64,000 nucleotides of DNA from Larkinella knui. GTDB lineage: Bacteria > Bacteroidota > Bacteroidia > Cytophagales > Spirosomataceae. The stretch spans positions 248,001-312,000 of the forward strand of contig NZ_RQJP01000002.1 in assembly GCF_003858645.1 (NCBI RefSeq), written 5' to 3'. A model generated the notes under the pieces. The model saw only the letters and a list, made by a program, of their open reading frames with translations, was not told the DNA's origin and did not search any database. Shown here one piece after another: positions 7,931-16,598 of the stretch (the stretch's first letter is position 1; every line of letters begins with the position of its first letter). Both the position numbers and the translations under genes were made by a program.

Positions 7931-10285
7931 ATGAACAAAAAGACCGGTTTTGGTGCTCTACTGGCCCTTATCCTGCTGACAATTACCTGTACAGCGCCCC
8001 GAATTACCTCGAAAACGGTGACGGCCCCGGCCGATTCGTATCCTGCGGTAGTCCCCAATCCTACCGCCGTTTATCTGTCGCCCGAAGCGAGTATGAAAAC
8101 CATGTATTTGCCGAAAGGATACCATCTTGAACTGGTGGCCAGCGAGCCCATGATCAAAGAACCGGTAGCCATTGCGTGGGACGGCAATGCCCGCATGTAT
8201 GTGGCAGAAATGCTGACCTACATGCAGGACGCCGATTTTACGGGCGAACAGGAACCGCGCAGCCGGATTTCGTTGCTGGAAGATACCGACAACGACGGCA
8301 AAATGGATAAACATACGGTATTCATTGACAGCCTGTTACTGCCCCGAATGCTCTTGTGTGTCAATCACGAACTGCTGGTCAACGAAACCAATACTCTCAA
8401 TGTCTGGCGGTATCAGGATACCAACGGCGACGGCCGGGCCGACACCAGGACAATCGCCTACCGCAATGATGCCTACTCGGCCAACGACGCGAACATGGAG
8501 CACCAGCGCAGCGGTATGGACTGGAATCTGGACAACTGGATTTACCTGACCTACGACCCGATTCGCTGGCGGTATAGCAACGGCCAGCTCAAAGCGGATA
8601 CGCTGCCCAGCGGTTCGGGTGGGCAATGGGGGGTGACGCATGATGACTACGGGCGGCTTTTTTATTCGCGGGCCGGGGGAGAAATTCCCGCACTCGGTTT
8701 TCAGATCAACCCGGTTTACGGAACCCTGGACTTTCCGGATCAGTATGATGCCGAATTCGCGGAGGTCTGGCCCATTATTGCCACCCCCGATGTGCAGGGC
8801 GGCCTGATGCGTTTGCGGCCCGATTCGACGCTCAATCACTTTACGGCTCCCTGCGGACAATCCATTTTTCGGGGCGACCGCCTGCCTGCTGACCTGCGGG
8901 GCGATTACCTGGTTTGCGAGCCCGTGGCCCGAAGTATTCGCCGGGCCGAAGTCCTGGAGGTGGCCGGGAAGCGGGTGCTGCGCAACACGTACCCACGGCG
9001 GGAGTTCATTGCTTCGACCGATATGAATTTCCGGCCAGTCAATACCTATACCGGGCCGGATGGCTGTCTGTATATTGTCGACATGCACCGTGGCATTATT
9101 CAGCAGGGCAACTGGACCAAACCGGGGTCGTTTCTTCGGCAGGCCATCGACTACCGGGGCTTTGCGAAAAATACCGGGCACGGCCGTATTTACCGGCTCG
9201 TCCACGACGGCTTTCAGCGGTCGGAGAAGCCAAAAATGCTGGACGAAACCGCCCGTAAACTCGTCACCTATCTGGCCCATCCGAACGGCTGGTGGCGCGA
9301 TAATGCGCAAAAACAACTCATTGCCCTGGGCGACCAGTCCGTCGTGCCGGTATTGAAACAGATGGCGTCGCATCAGCAAGGTTCGACAACAGAGCCACTT
9401 GGCCATCTGGCCCGCATCCACGCCCTCTGGACGCTGGAAGGGTTGGGTGCGCTCGATAAAGAAACGATTTCGACGGCCTTGAAAGACCCGCACGCCCAGG
9501 TGCGGAAAACCGCGGTCTGGATCAGTGAACCGTCTATTAAACAAGGTGATCGAACGTTGATTGGTCTGCTGCAACCCCTGCAAACAGATCCCAGCCCTGA
9601 TGTACGGAGTCAACTCATTCTTTCGCTTCATTACAGCCCTTTGCCGGAAGCCGGGGCCATTGTGAAAGCCATTGCCAGCCAGAATACCGAAAATGAATTG
9701 TTGGGGAGCGCACTGCAACGGAGCCTGCAAAAAAACGAGGATGTGAAGGCTTACGGGCGCAAACTGGGCGTATTACCAGAAGCAGACCGCAGCCTGATTC
9801 TGGCGGGTGCGGCCACATTCAAATCCCTGTGCGCCACCTGCCACGGCCCCGACGGCAAGGGCCTCGCCATGGGGGGTGGCAGCATGCCCGCACCTCCACT
9901 GGCAGGCTCCAAACGGGTTCATTTCCAGACGGATAAGACCACCGTCATCAACATTCTGCTGCATGGGCTGTCGGGTCCGGTCGACGGAAAAACCTATGCC
10001 GACATGCCGTCGATGGATGCCAACAGTGACGACTGGATTGCTTCGGTTCTGAGCTACATTCGCTACGAATTTGGCGGCTACAGCCCCGGCCCCGTTTCGG
10101 CCGCCACCCGCCCGGCCGGCGACACGGTGACCACTCCGGTTCTGGACAAAAAAGGATTTGTAACGCGGCCACTGGTGTCACCCGTCGTCAGGCCGGAAGA
10201 GGTGAAAGCGCTGCGGGCGAAAACAGCGGGCAGAATCCAACCGTGGACCCTGGCGGAGCTTGAGGCAAGAAAAACGGAAAAGTAG
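7931..10285 (+). CDS. PVC-type dehydrogenase with cytochrome c domain
   Basis: A 784-residue envelope protein with three parts. An N-terminal signal ends in a probable lipoprotein cysteine (LLTITC). It is followed by the beta-propeller of the 'PVC-type membrane-bound dehydrogenase' family (GYHLELVASEP..., about residues 60-420), a HEAT-like helical region (about 440-600) and a C-terminal cytochrome c domain. Heme attachment is CATCH, Cys634-His638. Family members are thought to oxidise sugars or alcohols and pass electrons to the respiratory chain, though few have been characterised. The ATG at 7931 was preferred over an upstream in-frame start inside the sialidase gene. It ends the + strand gene train. 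Confidence 0.85.
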   Translation: MNKKTGFGALLALILLTITCTAPRITSKTVTAPADSYPAVVPNPTAVYLSPEASMKTMYLPKGYHLELVASEPMIKEPVAIAWDGNARMYVAEMLTYMQDADFTGEQEPRSRISLLEDTDNDGKMDKHTVFIDSLLLPRMLLCVNHELLVNETNTLNVWRYQDTNGDGRADTRTIAYRNDAYSANDANMEHQRSGMDWNLDNWIYLTYDPIRWRYSNGQLKADTLPSGSGGQWGVTHDDYGRLFYSRAGGEIPALGFQINPVYGTLDFPDQYDAEFAEVWPIIATPDVQGGLMRLRPDSTLNHFTAPCGQSIFRGDRLPADLRGDYLVCEPVARSIRRAEVLEVAGKRVLRNTYPRREFIASTDMNFRPVNTYTGPDGCLYIVDMHRGIIQQGNWTKPGSFLRQAIDYRGFAKNTGHGRIYRLVHDGFQRSEKPKMLDETARKLVTYLAHPNGWWRDNAQKQLIALGDQSVVPVLKQMASHQQGSTTEPLGHLARIHALWTLEGLGALDKETISTALKDPHAQVRKTAVWISEPSIKQGDRTLIGLLQPLQTDPSPDVRSQLILSLHYSPLPEAGAIVKAIASQNTENELLGSALQRSLQKNEDVKAYGRKLGVLPEADRSLILAGAATFKSLCATCHGPDGKGLAMGGGSMPAPPLAGSKRVHFQTDKTTVINILLHGLSGPVDGKTYADMPSMDANSDDWIASVLSYIRYEFGGYSPGPVSAATRPAGDTVTTPVLDKKGFVTRPLVSPVVRPEEVKALRAKTAGRIQPWTLAELEARKTEK

Positions 10286-10307
10286 CGATTCGAACAGTCT
10301 GGCCGCA

Positions 10308-11255
10308 TCAGACCTTCTTTTCCGACTTCAAAAATACATTCCGGCCCGTTACCAGAACTAAAATCCAGAAAAACAGGGGTGCGATCACCTGCGCGTAATC
10401 CCCGGCGTAACGGGCCGACATGAAATCATCCTGCGATTCGTCATATAGCACCCGAAGCCGGTCGTTGGGGTGGGTCGTTTCGTATTCATCCTCCGTAATC
10501 GGAACAACGCGTTCGCCGGGCTTGTATCGGAAAGTCGCATCATACCGGTATTGGGTAAAACCGGAGCTTCGGGTGCTATTGCCTATCCGGTGCCGGTCGG
10601 TATCCAGCACGGTTACGTCCATCGGCCGGCCGTTCGTTTTTACATGCCGGTAATATTGAAAATACTCCCAGGTGTCGTACGTAAAAAACAGGGCAGCAAT
10701 TCCCAGAACGAGTACCAGAACAAAGCGGGCGACGGTTTGCACGAACGTCCAGCCTGTGATGGAAACCACCACTCCCCCGGCAAAAAAGAACAAGGCGGTG
10801 GCAACGGCCAGAAAGCCAACCAGCAATTTATACTCCCGGCTAAACCCATTGATGGAAGACCATTGAACCAGCCGGGAAACCACCCGACCCGGTTTTCGCT
10901 CGACGTGCTGCTGGAGAAACGCATCCCGCCCAGGATGATAAAGCAGCCGGATCCGGTCGCCCGGGCTCACCCAGGCGGTATCGAACACATAGCGGGTCTG
11001 GTACGTTTTCTGCTGGTACGGAAATGTGAGGTAATTGCTGTTTCCCAGCATATCCCGGTACGAATGCCGCGACCAATCGACGTCAGAAACTGTTACTTCA
11101 ACTACTTTCCCATCTTTCAAAAACTGGTTTTGAAGCCGTTCCTCTTCGTATAAATGCCACACAAACCAGGCCGCCACCGCTAGAAACGCCACCACAACCA
11201 GGGATATAACCAACTGGTACAACTTACCCAAAAAAATGCCAATCGCGCGGAGCAT
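10308..11255 (-). CDS. Membrane protein with two DUF3592-like modules
   Basis: A 315-residue integral membrane protein made of a duplicated unit. Each half has hydrophobic helix/helices and then a soluble module with the pattern xVTVxDxDxxR...Y...Y...GDR-hLRVLY...D.F. Module A covers about residues 48-115 and module B about 205-270. Hydrophobic segments are near 9-31, 140-190 (two) and 285-303. This resembles DUF3592-type modules; no biochemical function can be assigned. It converges with the cytochrome gene (22-base gap) and diverges from pyrB. Confidence 0.7.
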   Translation of the reverse strand: MLRAIGIFLGKLYQLVISLVVVAFLAVAAWFVWHLYEEERLQNQFLKDGKVVEVTVSDVDWSRHSYRDMLGNSNYLTFPYQQKTYQTRYVFDTAWVSPGDRIRLLYHPGRDAFLQQHVERKPGRVVSRLVQWSSINGFSREYKLLVGFLAVATALFFFAGGVVVSITGWTFVQTVARFVLVLVLGIAALFFTYDTWEYFQYYRHVKTNGRPMDVTVLDTDRHRIGNSTRSSGFTQYRYDATFRYKPGERVVPITEDEYETTHPNDRLRVLYDESQDDFMSARYAGDYAQVIAPLFFWILVLVTGRNVFLKSEKKV

Positions 11256-11420
11256 ACGTGCTGTTGTTAACCCGGAAGCCGCTTAAAAATAAAGAAGTTA
11301 TCATCAAATCGATCCCATTTCGGCAAATAGATTCGTACTTCTGTGTAAACGGTCGGCCGGTAAGCACCAGGCGGTTTTCCGGGCCTGGCGATTTTAAATC
11401 TGAAACAGTAGGGCGCTGAA

Positions 11421-11452
11421 TTTGAAATCCGGCGCAGCGAAAGCTATCTTTG
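11421..11452 (+). promoter_or_regulatory. Bacteroidota-type promoter of pyrB
   Basis: TTTG at 11421-11424, then 20 bases, then TATCTTTG at 11445-11452. This matches the Bacteroidota -33/-7 consensus (TTTG and TAnnTTTG). Transcription would begin near 11459, about 20 bases before the pyrB ATG. Confidence 0.75.
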
Positions 11453-11478
11453 CCAAACTTTTCCTCCTCATTCGCGCC

Positions 11479-12399
11479 ATGCAACAACTCAGCGTCCGAC
11501 ACCTGCTGGGCATTAAGAACCTGACCGAGAACGACATTCAACTCATTTTAGGAACGGCTCGCGAGTTCAAAGACGTCATTAACCGACCGATCAAAAAAGT
11601 GCCGTCGCTGCGCGATATCACGATTGCCAACGTTTTTTTTGAAAATTCGACCCGTACCCGGCTGTCGTTCGAGTTGGCCGAAAAGCGGTTATCGGCCGAT
11701 GTCGTCAATTTTTCGGCTTCGGGCAGTTCGGTCAAAAAGGGCGAGACGCTGCTCGATACCGTCAACAACATTCTGGCCATGAAGGTCGATATGATCGTCA
11801 TGCGCCACAGCAGCCCCGGTGCCCCGCATTACCTCTCGGACCGAATTAACGCCAACGTGGTGAACGCGGGCGACGGCACCCACGAACACCCTACGCAGGC
11901 CCTGCTCGATTCGTTTTCCATTCAGGACAAACTGGGCGAGGTAGCGGGCAAACGCGTGGCCATCATCGGTGACATTCTGCACTCCCGCGTGGCGTTATCG
12001 AACATTTTCTGTTTGCAAAAACAGGGTGCGGAAGTGATGGTTTGCGGCCCCACCACGCTGATTCCCAAACACATCAACGAGTTAGGGGTCAAAGTCAGCC
12101 ATGACGTTCGGGAAGCCCTCAACTGGTGCGACGTCGCCAACGTCCTCCGGATTCAGCTGGAACGTCAGCAAATCAAGTATTTTCCATCACTGCGGGAATA
12201 TTCGCTCTACTACGGGATTACCAAAAAAATGCTGGACGAACTGGACCGGCCGATTGTGCTGATGCACCCCGGCCCCATCAACCGGGGCGTCGAGCTGACG
12301 TCCGACGCGGCCGATTCGCATCATTCGATCATTCTGGATCAGGTGGAAAACGGCGTGGCGGTGCGCATGGCGGTTTTGTATCTGCTGGCGCAGATGTAA
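11479..12399 (+). CDS. pyrB: Aspartate carbamoyltransferase, catalytic chain
   Basis: A 306-residue cytoplasmic enzyme that joins carbamoyl phosphate and L-aspartate to N-carbamoyl-L-aspartate, the first committed step of pyrimidine synthesis. The carbamoyl phosphate loop FFENSTRTRLSFE, the central GDGTHEHPTQALLD and the C-terminal HPGPINRGVE are all present, and the length equals that of the catalytic chain in other bacteria. The ATG at 11479 gives the family N-terminus. An upstream in-frame start overlaps the promoter. No pyrI or PyrR is adjacent. A GTACCC-type hairpin begins at the stop codon. Confidence 0.96.
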   Translation: MQQLSVRHLLGIKNLTENDIQLILGTAREFKDVINRPIKKVPSLRDITIANVFFENSTRTRLSFELAEKRLSADVVNFSASGSSVKKGETLLDTVNNILAMKVDMIVMRHSSPGAPHYLSDRINANVVNAGDGTHEHPTQALLDSFSIQDKLGEVAGKRVAIIGDILHSRVALSNIFCLQKQGAEVMVCGPTTLIPKHINELGVKVSHDVREALNWCDVANVLRIQLERQQIKYFPSLREYSLYYGITKKMLDELDRPIVLMHPGPINRGVELTSDAADSHHSIILDQVENGVAVRMAVLYLLAQM

Positions 12400-12477
12400 G
12401 TACCCACGGACTTTAGTCCGTGAGACCTAAGCCGCCCTGAATTTGACAATCACACGGACTTAAGTCCGTGGGTACTT
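12398..12477. repeat. GTACCCACGGAC-family inverted repeat
   Basis: Arms at 12398-12422 and 12453-12477 are inverted copies of a 25-base unit (AAGTACCCACGGACTTTAGT...) with one mismatch. Each arm is itself palindromic around ACGGACTTTAGTCCGT. The left arm overlaps the pyrB stop. It is the best example of this family in the window and may end pyrB transcription. Confidence 0.85.
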
Positions 12478-12498
12478 TCCTAAACCCATCGTTAATCA

Positions 12499-13773
12499 AT
12501 GAAAAAAACATTACGCTTCGTTTGCGGACTGTTACTTTACGCCTTCAGTTACTCCCTGTTCGCCCAACCCACCCAAACCTTTACCAATGCCAAATCCCCC
12601 GCCGAGGCTGGGTTCTCGGCCGAGCGGCTTAAACGCCTGGATGACTACCTGCAAGGTTTTATTGACAAAGGCATTGCTCCTAACGCCGTCACCTTCGTGG
12701 CCCGAAATGGCAGGATTGTGCACTACAAAGCCTTTGGCTATAGCAATCTGGAAAAGAAAACCCCGCTCAAACGCGACGCTATTTACCGCATTGCGTCCCA
12801 GTCGAAAGCCGTGGTGACGGTGGCCCTGATGACCTTGTTTGAAGAAGAGAAATTTCTGCTCGACGACCCGATTTCCAAATACATCCCGGCCTTCAAAAAT
12901 CCGCGCGTGCTGGTCAGCGTCGATAAGGAAAAAGGGACCTACGAAACCCGGCCCGCCAAACGCGACGTCACGATCCGGCACCTGTTGAGCCACAACGCCG
13001 GGATTCCCTACGACCACTCGCTCGACCAGCGGCCCGAGTTTAAAGTACCGTTTTACAACTCGACGCAACCCGACAAACTGGAAGACGTTGTTAACCGGAT
13101 TGCCGCCCGGCCCCTGACCAAAGACCCCGGCGAAGCGTTTGTCTACGGTTTGAATACCGACATTATCGGTCGGCTGGTGGAAATTCTGGCCGGAAAACCG
13201 CTGGATGTGGCGCTGCGCGAACGCGTCCTGGAACCGGTCGGCATGACCGACACGTATTTTTATCTTCCCGCCAGCAAAGCCAACCGCTTAGTGGAACTCT
13301 ATTCCAAAAGCAGCGCCGAAAAACCGCTGACGCTGCACGAAAACACGGCCTACCGTTCGTTCGCGGTGGAAGGGGCCAAGACGTATTTTTCGGGCGGGGC
13401 CGGACTGGTCAGCACGGTGGAAGATTATGCCAAATTCTGCCAGATGATGCTCAACGGCGGCAGCTTTAACAACAAACGGATTCTGGGTCGAAAAACGGTG
13501 GAAATGATGCTGAAAAACCAGATTGGCGATGCCGAAACCAGCGCCTACCAAGACAAATTTGGCCTTGGTTTTCAATTGATTACGCCCGAAAGCAGTTACG
13601 GAGACCTGCTGAGTCCGGGGTCGTTTTCGTGGGGCGGTATGTACTGTTCGGAATACACGATCGATCCGAAAGAAAACCTCATCCTGCTGGTGTTCACCAA
13701 TGTGCAACCCTACGCACATTCGAGTGAATTCAGACGAAAATTCCGGATTGCGGTTTATCAGGCGCTGGAATGA
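12499..13773 (+). CDS. EstB-like serine hydrolase (class C beta-lactamase fold)
   Basis: A 424-residue secreted or periplasmic hydrolase of the beta-lactamase/transpeptidase-like (EstB) family. A signal peptide (LLLYAFSYSLFAQ) ends near residue 23. The nucleophile motif SxxK is seen as SQSK in RIASQSKAVVTVALM. The tyrosine motif is FVYGLNTDIIGRLVE and the third motif is WGG in FSWGGMYCSEY; the last two are typical of EstB-type esterases rather than AmpC. It probably hydrolyses esters or small amides; beta-lactam resistance is not implied. It stands alone between hairpins. Confidence 0.85.
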   Translation: MKKTLRFVCGLLLYAFSYSLFAQPTQTFTNAKSPAEAGFSAERLKRLDDYLQGFIDKGIAPNAVTFVARNGRIVHYKAFGYSNLEKKTPLKRDAIYRIASQSKAVVTVALMTLFEEEKFLLDDPISKYIPAFKNPRVLVSVDKEKGTYETRPAKRDVTIRHLLSHNAGIPYDHSLDQRPEFKVPFYNSTQPDKLEDVVNRIAARPLTKDPGEAFVYGLNTDIIGRLVEILAGKPLDVALRERVLEPVGMTDTYFYLPASKANRLVELYSKSSAEKPLTLHENTAYRSFAVEGAKTYFSGGAGLVSTVEDYAKFCQMMLNGGSFNNKRILGRKTVEMMLKNQIGDAETSAYQDKFGLGFQLITPESSYGDLLSPGSFSWGGMYCSEYTIDPKENLILLVFTNVQPYAHSSEFRRKFRIAVYQALE

Positions 13774-13858
13774 GTGGCTAAACCGGACAGATTGCGTCTT
13801 GAAGACCTGACCGGTTTTCAAGACGCAATCTGTCCGGGATTTCAAATCCCGGGCCACT
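13774..13858. terminator. Bidirectional hairpin between convergent genes
   Basis: A compound inverted repeat fills the gap between the EstB-like gene (+) and the FAD monooxygenase (-). Outer arms GTGGC/GCCAC enclose a roughly 21-base stem (CGGACAGATTGCGTCTTGAA and its complement) plus a small GGGATTTCAAATCCC palindrome. It has no strong T-tract, but it could terminate both transcripts. Confidence 0.7.
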
Positions 13859-13863
13859 AATCC

Positions 13864-15066
13864 TCAGGCCACTTCCTTCTCCCAGTCAACTTTATACGAA
13901 AGCACCTCTTCCGACGCTTTGGCCCCCTGTTTGATAAAAAACGGCAACACCAGATCGCGGAACCAGACGGCAACCGGATTGGTCACCATTTTTCCATTGC
14001 CGGTACGCCGGGCCTGTTTGACGATTTTTTCAACACGCTCCCGGCGCAGGCTCTCAAATTTGGCAAAGCCATGCTCCACTTTCAACGAATCCCGCAGGCA
14101 TTGGGCCAGAACGGCGGCATCTTCCAGCGCCAGCGACGCGCCCTGTCCGGAATGCGGTGAGGTGGCATGAGCCGCATCGCCCACCAGACACACCAGCCCT
14201 TTGTGCCAGGTCGGCAGCGAAGGCATGTCGTAGACGGGCCATTTGCCAATTTCGCCCGGCGTCGACTCAATAATTTCCGGAACCGGTGCCGGGTCATTCC
14301 CGTGATTATGAAGCAGTTGCTGCCGCCAGGCATCGGCGGAAATCGCGTTCAGTTCATGGCGTTTCGGCTCCTTTGGCCAGGGGACGTTGCTGAACCAGTA
14401 CACCTCTCCATCCGGTTTGGCGATGTAACCAAAAAAAGCTTTTTTACCGAATATCATCTGCATGGCTCCTGAGGTCGACAACCCGGCCGGGCACTGGGCA
14501 AAACCGCCACAGTCGACCATACCGGTATACGCCGGTCGGGGAGCATTCGGCAAAATGAGTTGGCGGGTCCGGGAATGAATGCCGTCGCAACCGATCAGAA
14601 AATTCCCTTCGGCGGATGTTCCGTCTTCAAACCGGGCCGTTATATTCTGAAAACCGTTCAGTTGAATACCGGTAAGTTTTTTACCATACTGCACCGGAAT
14701 GTTCCGGCGAATGGCTTCGTCGCGCAGCACCTGCTGCAACCGCCCCCGTTTGATCATGACATTTCGGCTCCCAAACCGCTCTTCTTCGTCGCTGCTTTCC
14801 AGTTGCGCCAGCAGTTTGCCGTCACCGTTGAAAAAATCCATGCCCACCGAATGAAAACCGTCCGCTGCCAGTAAATGATCGATGTCGAGGGCTTTTAGGA
14901 CATTGACGCCGTTGGGCGCCAGATTCAGAAAGGCACCGGCTTCGTCCCTTCCGGCGGGTTGCGACTCGTAAATTTCGGCGTCGATCCCCACTTGCTGTAA
15001 AAAAAGGGCGACCACCGGTCCGGCAATGCCGCAACCAATGATGAGGGCTTTTCGGGAAGTCGTCAT
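13864..15066 (-). CDS. FAD-dependent monooxygenase (class A flavoprotein)
   Basis: A 400-residue cytoplasmic flavoprotein hydroxylase. The N-terminal dinucleotide-binding motif is ALIIGCGIAGPVVALFL. The second FAD motif is LVGDAAHATSPHSGQGASLALEDA, about residue 290. This is the PHBH/TetX-like family, which uses NAD(P)H and oxygen to hydroxylate aromatic or polyketide-like substrates. Family resemblance alone does not make it a tetracycline-inactivating enzyme. A near-perfect -7 box lies 27 bases upstream. It is divergent from the cysteine hydrolase gene. Confidence 0.85.
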   Translation of the reverse strand: MTTSRKALIIGCGIAGPVVALFLQQVGIDAEIYESQPAGRDEAGAFLNLAPNGVNVLKALDIDHLLAADGFHSVGMDFFNGDGKLLAQLESSDEEERFGSRNVMIKRGRLQQVLRDEAIRRNIPVQYGKKLTGIQLNGFQNITARFEDGTSAEGNFLIGCDGIHSRTRQLILPNAPRPAYTGMVDCGGFAQCPAGLSTSGAMQMIFGKKAFFGYIAKPDGEVYWFSNVPWPKEPKRHELNAISADAWRQQLLHNHGNDPAPVPEIIESTPGEIGKWPVYDMPSLPTWHKGLVCLVGDAAHATSPHSGQGASLALEDAAVLAQCLRDSLKVEHGFAKFESLRRERVEKIVKQARRTGNGKMVTNPVAVWFRDLVLPFFIKQGAKASEEVLSYKVDWEKEVA

Positions 15067-15092
15067 ATCTCGTTCTTTCGGAGTTGATGAAC

Positions 15093-15100
15093 CAAAAGTA
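15093..15100 (-). promoter_or_regulatory. Probable -7 box of the FAD monooxygenase gene
   Basis: On the minus strand the bases read TACTTTTG, a full match to TAnnTTTG. Transcription would begin about 20 bases before the start codon at 15066. No clear -33 TTG was found at the expected distance. Confidence 0.5.
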
Positions 15101-15249
15101 GGGCGGCTTTCCCAGCGATGCCCGCCGATTTTCGCGAACCGCCATTTTTGAACGACGAGCGTACAATTCCAACCGACCGGGCGCGTTGCTTTCCAACACG
15201 CCGGTCTTGAACAAGCCTAATTTTCACCTTTTAAAACACCCCTCAAACC

Positions 15250-15891
15250 ATGAACGCAGCCAAAACCGCCCTGGTACTGATCGAGTACCAACATGATTTT
15301 ACCTCGCCGGGAGGCACTTTGCACGACGCCGTCAAGGGCGTCATGGACTCCACCCACATGCTGGAGAATACGAAAGATCTCCTCAATAAAGCCCGGGAAG
15401 CTGGCGTCACCGTCATCCATTCCCCGATTAGTTTTCACGATGGTTACTACGAAATTACGGCCCATCCGTACGGTATTTTGAAAGGCGTGGTCGACAGTCA
15501 GTCGTTTCGGAAAGGAACCTGGGGCGTCGAGATTGTCGATGATGTAAAACCGCAGCCGGGCGAAATCGTACTGGAAGGGAAACGGGGCCTCGATGCGTTC
15601 GCAAGCACCAATCTGGACTTTATCCTCCGCAGCAAAGGCATCGAAACCATTGCCCTGGGCGGTTTTCTGACCAATTGCTGCGTCGAATCGACCATGCGCT
15701 CCGGCTATGAAAAAGGCTTTGAAGTGATCACTTTGACGGATTGTACGGCCACGCTGAGCGAAGAAGAGCAGAACTTTGCCTGCGCGAAAAACTTCCCGAT
15801 GTTTTCCAAACCGATGACGCACGACCAATTTCTGGACGAACTTTCGGGCGAAAAAGTAACGGAAGTGGCCGGACGCGGGTATTCGGCGTAA
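15250..15891 (+). CDS. Isochorismatase-family cysteine hydrolase
   Basis: A 213-residue cytoplasmic hydrolase of the isochorismatase/nicotinamidase superfamily. The first Asp/Glu position reads ALVLIEYQHDF, with Glu where many members have Asp. The nucleophile is Cys in GGFLTNCCVESTMRSGYEKGF (about residue 142), with the usual cis-peptide region before it and the VITLTDCTAT strand after it. Likely reactions are hydrolysis of an amide or vinyl ether. The substrate is unknown. It diverges from the flavoprotein gene, so a joint role in aromatic compound breakdown is possible but unproven. Confidence 0.85.
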   Translation: MNAAKTALVLIEYQHDFTSPGGTLHDAVKGVMDSTHMLENTKDLLNKAREAGVTVIHSPISFHDGYYEITAHPYGILKGVVDSQSFRKGTWGVEIVDDVKPQPGEIVLEGKRGLDAFASTNLDFILRSKGIETIALGGFLTNCCVESTMRSGYEKGFEVITLTDCTATLSEEEQNFACAKNFPMFSKPMTHDQFLDELSGEKVTEVAGRGYSA

Positions 15892-15899
15892 GAATTTTA

Positions 15900-15937
15900 A
15901 ATTTCACCGGGGCCGCGCAGGTGGCCCCGGTGAAATT
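15900..15937. terminator. Bidirectional terminator hairpin
   Basis: Fifteen-base perfect arms (AATTTCACCGGGGCC at 15900-15914 and its complement at 15923-15937) with an 8-base loop lie between the convergent cysteine hydrolase and RidA genes. The A/T-rich outer stem gives a short U-run in both directions. Confidence 0.85.
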
Positions 15938-15939
15938 CT

Positions 15940-16329
15940 TCACACAAAAGCCACCGCGTCGATTTCTACCAGATAATCCGGATTGCCCAGGCCAGCTACG
16001 AAAAGAACGGAAACGGTTGGGGCGGCTGTCAGGTAGTGCTGCGACGCCTTGAAACCCGTCATCACATCCTGCCCCTGAACCAGGTAAATGGTCAGTTTCA
16101 CCACGTTTTCAAAAGTGGCACCACAGGCTTCCAGGGCGGTTTGAAGGTTTTTCATCGTCTGCTCGGTCTGACTGGCCAGATCGCCTTTCCCGATGAGTTC
16201 GTTGTTTTCGTTAACCGCATTCTGTCCACCGATGTAAACGGTTTTGCCGCTGCCTTCCGTGATGATGGCTTGCGAAAAGGCCGGGCTTTTCATCATTCCT
16301 GCGGGATTTACCCGCTGAATCTTGCTCAT
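15940..16329 (-). CDS. RidA family protein
   Basis: A 129-residue member of the RidA/YjgF/YER057c family. RidA proteins hydrolyse reactive 2-imino or enamine acids made by PLP enzymes, protecting the cell and releasing ammonia. The family pattern is visible as VYIGGQNAVN near residue 32 and the C-terminal NPDYLVEIDAVAFV. The arginine that binds the substrate carboxylate in true RidA (usually in a segment near residue 105) is not obvious here; that region reads PTVSVLFVAGLGNPDYLVEI. It may belong to another Rid subgroup. Confidence 0.82.
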   Translation of the reverse strand: MSKIQRVNPAGMMKSPAFSQAIITEGSGKTVYIGGQNAVNENNELIGKGDLASQTEQTMKNLQTALEACGATFENVVKLTIYLVQGQDVMTGFKASQHYLTAAPTVSVLFVAGLGNPDYLVEIDAVAFV

Positions 16330-16523
16330 AATGCCTGAAGTGGTTGGATGAATCGACCAAATGGAACCGGGTACTTTTTAAACGAACCTGAAGGTAAGTC
16401 ACTTCCCCTTAAGCCATTAACTACTACGGGCAACGTTCGGTTTACAAGAATTTCAGTCTGTATAGAATCGGTGTGCTGGAACGAAACGAAGGACCGGATC
16501 AACCCTAATTCCTGGTTGAGTAG

Positions 16524-16560
16524 AAAAGCACGGGCGAACGGTTCGTGCTTTTTCTTTTTT
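16524..16560 (+). terminator. Terminator-like hairpin in leader of the S9 peptidase gene
   Basis: AAAAGCACG (16524-16532) pairs with CGTGCTTTT (16544-16552), followed by a CTTTTTT run. It reads as an intrinsic terminator on the + strand, 39 bases before the S9 peptidase ATG. No + strand gene precedes it in the 16330-16523 gap, so it may be an attenuator or end a small RNA. Confidence 0.55.
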
Positions 16561-16598
16561 CATTAACTTACATGCCTATCTACCGAAAAACCGTTGTT

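Noticed and set aside
8336-9730. A 464-codon open stretch on the minus strand
   Set aside because: It lies fully inside the PVC-type dehydrogenase gene and shows no domain; GC-rich third positions often leave the opposite strand open.
1-10285. A complete sialic acid catabolic cluster
   Set aside because: No NanA lyase, NanE epimerase, NanK kinase or deaminase is present, and the sialidase-fold protein lacks a key arginine motif.
13864-15066. Tetracycline-inactivating TetX-type enzyme
   Set aside because: Only the general class A flavoprotein motifs are visible; nothing specific to TetX can be claimed.
16348-16566. A 72-residue small protein upstream of the S9 peptidase
   Set aside because: Its frame runs through the terminator-like hairpin, ends in a phenylalanine run from the T-tract, and has no family resemblance.
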